Positions 35,235-41,824 of a stretch of 41,824 nucleotides of DNA are shown piece after piece. Each line of letters starts with the position of its first letter. The stretch's first letter is position 1. Under the pieces are notes generated by a model. It was not told the DNA's origin, ran no database searches, and was given only the letters and a program-made list of their open reading frames with translations. The DNA comes from JAGVSR01 sp046074825. Its GTDB lineage: Bacteria; Pseudomonadota; Alphaproteobacteria; Rhizobiales; Hyphomicrobiaceae. The position numbers were made by a program, and so were the translations under genes. The stretch is taken from the NCBI GenBank assembly GCA_046074825.1, contig JBJTOZ010000133.1, positions 1 to 41,824 of the forward strand, written 5' to 3'.

Positions 35235-35993
35235 TTACTGACGTAAGGGATTGGCAGTCACTGCCGTAATTGCAAACAAGGACGGATTTAATTTATCTCC
35301 TTTGGTGAAATCCATAATTTCAATCCGCGTATCTTGCCCCTGAGCATCTGTAGTAACCCACTCTTTTAATTGTAATTCTGGATTTTTAAGAAGGGTTAAT
35401 TTGATGCGACCTGGTGTGTCAGGATTTTTGTCTTGTAACGCTAATGAAATTGAATCGCCGTTGTCTCGTATATCAGAAATGTGGGCGTCTCTAGCTAAGT
35501 CTACTTCTTTACGCAAGAGAAGCCTGAAGGGGGTCTGATCCAATTCAACTCTATCTTCATTATTGAGATCATGATCCTGAATTGCAATATACTGCCCATC
35601 GGAAATAATAACTTGCTTTGAGGGCAATGCGTAATCAAAACGAAACTTTCCTGGTCTTAATAGAAAAAACTTCCCTTTCATGCGTTTTTGATCAGCTGTC
35701 GTTTGAATAAAACTTCCTGTAATTGAATTTATTCCATTAAAATAATTAGTCACTATTTTAACAATTGCTTGGCTCGAAGCCTCAGTAAGAGGAGGTTGGG
35801 ATGGAGAAGGGGCAATCTCTGAGCTCCATCCTCCGGTTTGAGCATTATCAGTAGATGCTCCATCGGAAGGAACTGGAGAGAGGGCGCCCGTTTCAGTTGA
35901 ATTAGGCTGAGCCTTCAGAGACTGAAAAGGTAATACAAGCAATACAGCTGTTAATAGTAATATACAAAGGCTTATTCCTCGTAAGGATAACAT
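35235..35993 (-). CDS. lolA: Outer membrane lipoprotein carrier LolA-like protein
   Basis: A 252-residue periplasmic protein with a signal peptide (GISLCILLLTAVLLVLPFQSLKA). After a Ser/Pro/Gln-rich linker of about 60 residues, the fold shows VTNYFNGINSITGSFIQT, KGKFFLLRPGKFRFDYALPSKQVIISDGQYIAIQD, and a late FTKGDKLNPSLFAI, matching LolA, which ferries lipoproteins from LolCDE to the outer membrane. The linker is longer than in typical members. The ATG at 35993 has GGAG eight bases upstream; an in-frame TTG at 36029 would place acidic residues before the signal. ftsK lies upstream on the same strand, a usual alphaproteobacterial neighbour. Confidence 0.9.
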   Translation of the reverse strand: MLSLRGISLCILLLTAVLLVLPFQSLKAQPNSTETGALSPVPSDGASTDNAQTGGWSSEIAPSPSQPPLTEASSQAIVKIVTNYFNGINSITGSFIQTTADQKRMKGKFFLLRPGKFRFDYALPSKQVIISDGQYIAIQDHDLNNEDRVELDQTPFRLLLRKEVDLARDAHISDIRDNGDSISLALQDKNPDTPGRIKLTLLKNPELQLKEWVTTDAQGQDTRIEIMDFTKGDKLNPSLFAITAVTANPLRQ

Positions 35994-36191
35994 TCCCAAA
36001 TCTCCAGAAGTCTCTATCGAGCAAATCAATTCCCTCCTGTGGTGATGTTAGAACAATGCGACGAGATAAGGGCTAAAATTTTCATGTCCAAAACATTTTG
36101 ATCTATATGTGGGATGTAGTAATTTGATTTTTCTAATAAATCATAGGACGGATATTTAAGGATTATAAATTGAAAAATGGAGAGATCTTTT

Positions 36192-38837
36192 TTAGTGTGA
36201 TCCTACTAAAATTTCCCTTTTTCCTACAGCATTAGCGGGTGAAATAAGTTTTTCTCTTTCCATGCGTTCAATAATATCTGCGGCCCGATTGTAGCCAATG
36301 GACAATCTGCGTTGGACATAACTGGTTGATGCTTTGCGATCCCGAAGAACTATTTCCCTTGCTTTTTCATAAAGATCGTCTTCCGAAGACATACGTCCGT
36401 CAGATCCAGACTCATTGTTTCGATTGTCTTCAGATGTTTCTGTTATTCCCTCAACGAAAATGGGCTGAGCTTGACGTCCCAAAAATGTTGAAACTGCCTC
36501 CACTTCTTGATCTGAGACGAAAGGACCGTGTACGCGAGTGAGGAGTCCTGCCCCTGTTGAATAAAGCATATCTCCTTGTCCCAAAAGTTGCTCAGCGCCT
36601 TGTTCATTCAGAATAGTTCTACTGTCAATTTTTGATGTTACTTTGAAACTTATTCTGGTTGGAAAATTCCCTTTAATCGTTCCCGTAATAACATCGACTG
36701 ATGGTCTTTGTGTTGCCATTATTAGATGAAGACCAGCAGCCCGAGCCATTTGCGCTAATCGTTGAACAGCTTGCTCAATTTCCTTACCAGCCACCATCAT
36801 AAGATCAGCAAATTCATCGACAACAATTACGATATAGGGCATCGGGCAAGCATCAATCTCCTGCGTTTCGTAACGTGGTGCACCTGTGGTTCGATCAAAT
36901 CCAGTCTGCACAGTCCTTTCCAAACGTTCACCGCGTTCCTTAGCTGTTTTTACTCGCTGATTGAAAGCTTCAATATTTCGAACAGAAAGTGCTGCCATAC
37001 GCTTGTAGCGCTCTTCCATTTCCGTCACCGCCCAACCCAAAGCAGCTACAGCTTTCTGCGGATCTGTAACTACAGGTGTCAGAAGATGCGGAATCCCGTT
37101 ATAAACTGATAGCTCAAGCATCTTTGGATCGATCATAATAAAGCGACACTCTTCTGGAGAAAGACGATAAAGAAGAGATAAAATCATTGCGTTGACACCA
37201 ACTGATTTTCCTGAACCAGTTGTTCCTGCGACTAGTAAATGGGGCATGCGAGCAAGATCAGCAATGACAGGTTCACCTCCAATGGATTTTCCAAGGGCTA
37301 AGGGTAGAATAGCTTTGGAAGACTGAAAGTTTTCTGTCTCAAGCATTTCTCTCAGATAGACAGGCTCACGCTTTGAATTTGGGATTTCTAAACCTATCAC
37401 ATTTCTGCCTGGTACTACCGCTGCACGAACACTCACAACACTCATTGATCGCGCAACATCGTCAGACAAGGCAATCACTCTGGCAGTTTTTGTTCCTCGA
37501 ATAGGCTCGAATTCATATAGAGTGACAACAGGACCTGGCTTAATATCCCGCATTTCGCCTTTAATTCCATAATCTGCAAGTACATCTTCTAATTGTTTTG
37601 CAATTCCTTTCATGAGGGAAAGGGAAGTATCAGAAACAGAACGAGGGCTTGCCGCCCGATTAAGAAGGGTTAGAGGTGGATGCTGAGGAGAGTGTTGCCG
37701 GATTAACGGCTGAGGAGTTAGATTTTCTTTTTTCTCATCATAAAGACCATCTTCAACCGCTAAATCTGATACTTCCTCAATTTTCTCAACTTCAGAAACC
37801 TCGTTAACTCTGTTAGCAAACGGAGTAAAACGTGCAGCGATAGAACGGCTAGATTCGATATCATCCAAAAGAATTTCTTCTCCCTCCTGAGTGCCAGGTC
37901 GTAACTGACTAATTGGATCAAAATTTGCAGCGAAACGGGCTGCAATATTGGATACGCTCTCTACTGAACTGATAGGTTCATTCTCAAACGCCAAATCCCC
38001 TTCTCTTTGATCATAAGGAATAGATTGTGTATCTGAGCTTGGTCGTGAAAAATTTAAGGAAATTTCATCTATATTTTTGGAGTAGGAAAATTCTTGTCGT
38101 GAACTTTTTATTGGCTCAAAGAATAAGGCAGCAGGCAAATATGACAAGAATTGAGAGATAAAAGTTTTGTTTTGATAATCTGAGTTTGGTCTTGTCTTTT
38201 GAATTTTTTTAGAACTCGGAACTTTCGAAAAGCATTTTTTTTGAATGTCCATTAGAATTGTTCTGAAATCATACCCAATGCTGTAAAGGAGAGCTAAAAA
38301 ACCATTTGAGAATAAAAGAATTCCAGAGATGATGGAAATGGCTTTGGTGTTTAGAAATGGAATAAATAATGATTGTAATAAATCACTCATTCCATCCCCT
38401 AAAAAACCTCCCAAGCCATGCGGCAAAGGCCAATCCTTAAAAAGTGGGAGGGTAGAAAAACCAGCACAAAAAAAGAGGATGACAAGCGGATAGAAAAGAG
38501 CCTTGGTTCGAAAATCTCTAACGTTTCGACCTTGTATTAGTTCCAAACACCAAATCATTGGAGATAGCAGACTTATTAGTGCCCCTAAACCTAACATTTG
38601 AAGAAGAATATCAGATACGATTGCTCCCAATGTTCCAGCGGCGTTTTGAGAACTGTAACCAAAAGGATGTGTGAGGCTTAAATCATTAACTGACCATGTT
38701 AGGAGACTGATCCACATAAAAGCAGTAATTATAAAAAGAACAAAACCTGCAATGTGTGCACCAAAACCTAAAAGGCGTGCCTCAACATTTTCGGGTAAAA
38801 ATCTCTCGTATTTATCCTTACGGACACGGGTCGCCAT
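36192..38837 (-). CDS. ftsK: DNA translocase FtsK
   Basis: An 881-residue division and chromosome-segregation motor. Four to five N-terminal membrane helices lie in about the first 200 residues, then a variable Ser/Glu-rich linker (about 210-400), then the translocase core: KPGPVVTLYEFEP, Walker A in AGTTGSGKSVG near residue 535, MIDPKMLELSVYNGIPHL, Walker B in VIVVDEFADLMM near residue 670, and LIMATQRPSVDVITG. The C-terminal gamma winged helix (TSYVQRRLSIGYNRAADIIERME) would read orienting sequences. The length is normal for the family. lolA follows and an aminotransferase precedes it with a 15-base gap. Confidence 0.98.
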   Translation of the reverse strand: MATRVRKDKYERFLPENVEARLLGFGAHIAGFVLFIITAFMWISLLTWSVNDLSLTHPFGYSSQNAAGTLGAIVSDILLQMLGLGALISLLSPMIWCLELIQGRNVRDFRTKALFYPLVILFFCAGFSTLPLFKDWPLPHGLGGFLGDGMSDLLQSLFIPFLNTKAISIISGILLFSNGFLALLYSIGYDFRTILMDIQKKCFSKVPSSKKIQKTRPNSDYQNKTFISQFLSYLPAALFFEPIKSSRQEFSYSKNIDEISLNFSRPSSDTQSIPYDQREGDLAFENEPISSVESVSNIAARFAANFDPISQLRPGTQEGEEILLDDIESSRSIAARFTPFANRVNEVSEVEKIEEVSDLAVEDGLYDEKKENLTPQPLIRQHSPQHPPLTLLNRAASPRSVSDTSLSLMKGIAKQLEDVLADYGIKGEMRDIKPGPVVTLYEFEPIRGTKTARVIALSDDVARSMSVVSVRAAVVPGRNVIGLEIPNSKREPVYLREMLETENFQSSKAILPLALGKSIGGEPVIADLARMPHLLVAGTTGSGKSVGVNAMILSLLYRLSPEECRFIMIDPKMLELSVYNGIPHLLTPVVTDPQKAVAALGWAVTEMEERYKRMAALSVRNIEAFNQRVKTAKERGERLERTVQTGFDRTTGAPRYETQEIDACPMPYIVIVVDEFADLMMVAGKEIEQAVQRLAQMARAAGLHLIMATQRPSVDVITGTIKGNFPTRISFKVTSKIDSRTILNEQGAEQLLGQGDMLYSTGAGLLTRVHGPFVSDQEVEAVSTFLGRQAQPIFVEGITETSEDNRNNESGSDGRMSSEDDLYEKAREIVLRDRKASTSYVQRRLSIGYNRAADIIERMEREKLISPANAVGKREILVGSH

Positions 38838-38852
38838 AGGAACTTAATCCTC

Positions 38853-40103
38853 TCAATCTGCAACTGAAACAATTCGTTTGAGAGCTTCCTCGACTAGAGC
38901 TGACGACTGCACAAGCGCGACACGGACATAATTTTGTCCAGGGTTGCGACCGTCACGGCCAGGTTGGGCCAAGAAAGCACCTGGTATGACTTTTACACCG
39001 AAGGCTTTCCATAAGGTTACCGCGGCGCTGATTCCACCGCTCAAGTGGCTCATATCTAGCCAGAGACAAAAACCCCCATCGGGGCGTCTATATCCAAATT
39101 TGTTTCCAAGAATCCTGTCTGCAAGGGCGAATTTCTTACGATAGTCTTCTCGGGATTGTACAACATGGGTTTCTTCCGCCCAAACTGCAGCCGACGCATA
39201 TTGAAGAGGTCCTGGAACTTGAGGGCCACACATGTTCCTGATTTCGCTATATATTTCAAGAAAATGGGGATCGCCAGCACAAAAACCTGACCGCAAACCT
39301 GGCACATTTGATCGTTTAGAAAGCGAATTAAATATTACTAAATTATTAAAGCGCTCAGTTGTCTCTGCAGCGACTTCAAGTCCGCCAAGGGGGGGGGCTT
39401 CTGTGTAGATTTCGGAGTAGCATTCATCCAAAAACACCATAAAATTATATTTTCGACCGAGTTTCAGGGCCTTCAGAATATAATTTTTATTCGCCACCGT
39501 TCCTTGAGGATTTGCAGGTGAACATATGAAAAGAGCTGCCGTTCGGGTCAGAAGTGGGATCTCCGCTTCTAATTCATCGAGATTGGGAAGAAAATTATTT
39601 TCATGAGTAGCATCTAAAAAAACCGCTTCAGCTCCACATCCCAGCGCACCTGCGAGATAGGCGGAATAATAGGGGTTACACATAAGGATAGCGGGATTTT
39701 TCAGGTCTGACTTTCTCGCAACTGCAGGCACACATGCGAGAGAAAGCCCCTCCCTCGTACCATTTAGAACTAAGACTTCCTTCGCAGAATCAACTTGCAT
39801 TTTAAGTTTGTAGCGGCGGGAAACCCATCCTGAAATCGCAGCACGCAAATCCTCTGTCCCTTTAATGGGCGGATAGCGTCCAAATTCGCATGAAGCTTCG
39901 GATATCTTTTCAAAAAGGAAAGGTGGTATTATACCTTTTGGCTCCCCAATCGTTAGGTCGATGGGAGTTTCATGACCTGGTTTGATACCCTCAAGTAAAG
40001 CTCTCAATTTGGAAAAAGGGGAGAGGATATTACCACGGGTTAGAGCTGCTGCACCCTGCACAGACGCGTGTCTTAAAAAGGATAGCTCATTAGAATTCAT
40101 CAT
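38853..40103 (-). CDS. Class I/II aminotransferase, DapC-like (succinyldiaminopimelate aminotransferase candidate)
   Basis: A PLP-dependent aminotransferase of about 416 residues. Signatures are LSPFSKLRALLEG, LTIGEPKG, FGRYPPIKGTEDLRAAISGWVSRRY, CNPYYSAYLAGAL, SPANPQGTVA, FLDECYSEIY, and the Schiff-base lysine in FNSLSKRSNVPGLRSGF (about K263). The pattern near the N terminus resembles the alphaproteobacterial aminotransferase next to ftsK, usually taken as DapC in diaminopimelate synthesis; activity cannot be proved from sequence. The start is uncertain: ATGs at 40103 and 40100 fit the family, while earlier in-frame starts at 40121 and 40133 have no better site. It is 15 bases from ftsK and probably co-transcribed. 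Confidence 0.85.
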   Translation of the reverse strand: MMNSNELSFLRHASVQGAAALTRGNILSPFSKLRALLEGIKPGHETPIDLTIGEPKGIIPPFLFEKISEASCEFGRYPPIKGTEDLRAAISGWVSRRYKLKMQVDSAKEVLVLNGTREGLSLACVPAVARKSDLKNPAILMCNPYYSAYLAGALGCGAEAVFLDATHENNFLPNLDELEAEIPLLTRTAALFICSPANPQGTVANKNYILKALKLGRKYNFMVFLDECYSEIYTEAPPLGGLEVAAETTERFNNLVIFNSLSKRSNVPGLRSGFCAGDPHFLEIYSEIRNMCGPQVPGPLQYASAAVWAEETHVVQSREDYRKKFALADRILGNKFGYRRPDGGFCLWLDMSHLSGGISAAVTLWKAFGVKVIPGAFLAQPGRDGRNPGQNYVRVALVQSSALVEEALKRIVSVAD

Positions 40104-40291
40104 CGACGAGCAACTCAACATTATCCAGCACAACGCGAATCACTTATTCTGTAAAGCTATATTGTCACAAATTCTGTTTAGCTTACGCCTTTTTACTATT
40201 CAAAAATATCAACACGATCCATCGTTCTTGTCTAGCAACACAACGTAACTCAGTTTTTGAGACTTTGTTACTATTTTAACAGGGGGCCAAT

Positions 40292-40606
40292 TTGAATATC
40301 GACAGACCATCAAGGGGAAACTTTACAAGACTGGCCTTCTACTTGCCCGTCGCATTTCTTATAACTATTGGCTTGGCCAATTTGGGGACTGCTTTAGCCA
40401 GGGATGTAAGTCCTGCAGTAAAACGTGCCTGCGCAAGTGATTATTTTGCTAACTGCAGCATGTATGCTGTTGGTACTCCTGAAGTGCGCAAATGCATGCG
40501 ACGCGTTGGACCAAATTTATCAAAAGGCTGTATTAGTGCTCTGAAGGCTGCAGGAGAAGTAACAGCTTCAGACAGAAGACGCTATTATAAGACTGCGAGA
40601 AACTAA
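40292..40606 (+). CDS. Small secreted four-cysteine protein, function unknown
   Basis: A 104-residue protein with a signal peptide (LAFYLPVAFLITIGLANLGTALA). The mature part has four cysteines in ACASDYFANC, VRKCMRR and LSKGCISAL, followed by AAGEVTASDRRR. I know similar four-cysteine proteins from rhizobia, annotated as hypothetical. The likely start is TTG at 40292, because AGGGGG lies five bases before it and no ATG precedes the signal sequence. Two disulfides in the periplasm are plausible. It is isolated, between a divergent aminotransferase and a convergent ammonium transporter. Confidence 0.82.
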   Translation: MNIDRPSRGNFTRLAFYLPVAFLITIGLANLGTALARDVSPAVKRACASDYFANCSMYAVGTPEVRKCMRRVGPNLSKGCISALKAAGEVTASDRRRYYKTARN

Positions 40607-40650
40607 ATTCCAAGAATTTAGCAACTCCACGATACATCTTTTCCAAAATC

Positions 40651-41824
40651 TTAAATTCGTCCGGTACGAACATCATCTTCAGGATTAGAGCTGATCATAT
40701 GAATAGAAAGATCAGCTCCATTCCTTTCCTCATCGGCATTTAAGCGAATACCCGTCGTTACCTTCAAAAGGCCATAGATAAAAAAACCAACTACTAAGCC
40801 ATAGGATGCTCCCAATACAGAGCCTATGAATTGGGATTTTAAACTCACCCCGCCTAATCCACCTAGAAACTCATTGCCAAAAATACCGCAAGCAATCCCC
40901 CCCCAAAGACCGCAAAGACCATGTAGGGGCCAGACGCCGAGTACATCGTCTATTTTCCATTTATTTGTTGCAAGCTGAAACACCCGAACAAATATTATGC
41001 CTGCAAGAGCACCTGTCACTAAGGCGCCAAGAGGATGCATGAGATCAGATCCTGCACAAACTGCCACCAAACCAGAGAGGGCTCCATTGTGAACAAACCC
41101 TGGATCGTTGCGTCCAGAAATAAGTGCCGTCAGTGTTCCACCGCTCATTGCTAGCAGGGAATTAAGTGCCACGAGCCCCGAAATCCCTTTCAAACTTTGT
41201 GCACTCATTACATTAAAACCAAACCAACCCACGCAGAGCATCCAAGATCCCATAGCAAGCCAGACTATCGAGGAGGGAGGAACGCCTACGGAGTGGCCTT
41301 TATCATATCGACCAAGGCGGGCTCCTAATAAAATGACGGCTGCCAAAGCAAGCCATCCTCCAAAAGAATGGACAACAATAGATCCGGCAAAATCGTGAAA
41401 ATCAGCCCCGAGTAAATTTTTAAAAAAAGTTTCTTGAATGTCATAGTTACGATTCCAGACTACTCCTTCTAAGAGGGGATAGAAGAAACCAACAATAAAA
41501 GCTGTTGCTAAACACTGAGGCGTAAACCGCGCTCTTTCCGCGATACCACCTGAAACAATAGCTGGAACGGCTGCTGCGAAAGTACAAAGAAAAAAGAATT
41601 TTACAAGAGAGACACCGTGCGCACCAAAAGGTTCTGCTGAACCTGAAAGAACAGACGCGTTAGAAAAAAAATGGACCCCATAAGCAATCCAGTAACCCAC
41701 AAAAAAATAGGCAACTGTTGAAATAGAAAAATCGACTAAAATTTTTACAAGTGCATTGACCTGATTTTTATGACGAACTGTTCCAACTTCTAAAAAGGCA
41801 AAACCTCCATGCATTGCAAAAACT
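40651..41824 (-). CDS. Second ammonium transporter, Amt family, 5' end beyond the window
   Basis: About 390 residues are visible; the frame runs off the right edge, so the start and first helix are missing. Conserved parts are GGFAFLEVGTVRHKN, GGIAERARF, the Asp and pore His in DFAGSIVVHSFGGW, GWFGFNVMSAQS, and the second pore His in LGVWPLHGLCGLWGG. Both pore histidines are present, so it should conduct ammonium. It differs clearly from the amtB at 31299 in sequence and lacks a linked PII gene in view. The C-terminal tail (HMISSNPEDDVRTGRI) is short. The gene converges with the small secreted protein. Confidence 0.93.
   Translation of the reverse strand, partial: VFAMHGGFAFLEVGTVRHKNQVNALVKILVDFSISTVAYFFVGYWIAYGVHFFSNASVLSGSAEPFGAHGVSLVKFFFLCTFAAAVPAIVSGGIAERARFTPQCLATAFIVGFFYPLLEGVVWNRNYDIQETFFKNLLGADFHDFAGSIVVHSFGGWLALAAVILLGARLGRYDKGHSVGVPPSSIVWLAMGSWMLCVGWFGFNVMSAQSLKGISGLVALNSLLAMSGGTLTALISGRNDPGFVHNGALSGLVAVCAGSDLMHPLGALVTGALAGIIFVRVFQLATNKWKIDDVLGVWPLHGLCGLWGGIACGIFGNEFLGGLGGVSLKSQFIGSVLGASYGLVVGFFIYGLLKVTTGIRLNADEERNGADLSIHMISSNPEDDVRTGRI

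Noticed and set aside
1..41824. Mobile elements, prophage, CRISPR array or defence island
   Set aside because: No transposase, integrase, phage, cas or restriction gene was seen, and no regularly spaced repeats.

Overview
The window looks like a chromosomal segment of an AT-rich alphaproteobacterium. The evidence is the protein types and gene neighbourhoods: an ftsY/yciB/dapF block, an rpmI-rplT-pheS-pheT cluster, glnK-amtB near tesB, ftsK, lolA and an aminotransferase, a Phasin_2-type phasin, and a small four-cysteine secreted protein of a kind I know from rhizobia. I cannot place it to genus. There is no phage, transposon, plasmid or CRISPR material; nearly everything is core metabolism and information processing. 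At least seven genes end in TGA, so TGA is an ordinary stop codon here.

Layout. 1-3.3 kb: a radical SAM protein of unknown function, tRNA-Gly(CCC), an orphan amino-acid-type binding protein, infA and a cold-shock protein. 3.3-8.4 kb: a long gene-free leader rich in potential hairpins, then rpmI, rplT, pheS and pheT; pheT carries one in-frame TGA. 8.5-14.2 kb: NDH-2, typA/bipA, a PIF1-like helicase and a phasin with a strong terminator. 14.5-19.0 kb: ppa, dapB, gpmA, leuB and asd. 19.1-23.2 kb, minus strand: a MarR regulator, two tandem diverged yciB copies, ftsY and dapF. 23.3-30.7 kb: a PQQ-type sugar dehydrogenase, an EF-hand lipoprotein, ffh, rpsP, rimM, a UbiH-like hydroxylase and a tesB-like thioesterase broken by a one-base frameshift. 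30.8-41.8 kb: a sigma-54-like promoter, glnK, amtB, an L,D-transpeptidase-like protein divergent from an orphan OmpR-type regulator, a cNMP-fold protein, a compact structured RNA on the minus strand, lolA, ftsK, a DapC-like aminotransferase, a secreted Cys protein, and a second, partial ammonium transporter.

How the genes work together. asd, dapB, dapF and the DapC-like aminotransferase belong to diaminopimelate/lysine synthesis, which feeds peptidoglycan; the YkuD-fold protein, FtsK and the YciB proteins also act at the envelope or in division. ffh and ftsY are the two protein halves of the SRP targeting pathway. glnK, two Amt transporters and a sigma-54-like promoter indicate regulated ammonium uptake. 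A phasin implies storage of polyhydroxyalkanoate.

The most interesting items are a structured RNA with C-rich loops at 34932-35071 (minus strand), the in-frame TGA in otherwise intact pheT, the structured leader before rpmI with mutually exclusive hairpins, and the tandem yciB pair. The tesB frameshift sits next to T5 and G6 runs and may be a sequencing or assembly error. All assignments rest on reading motifs and remembered family features; no database search was run.
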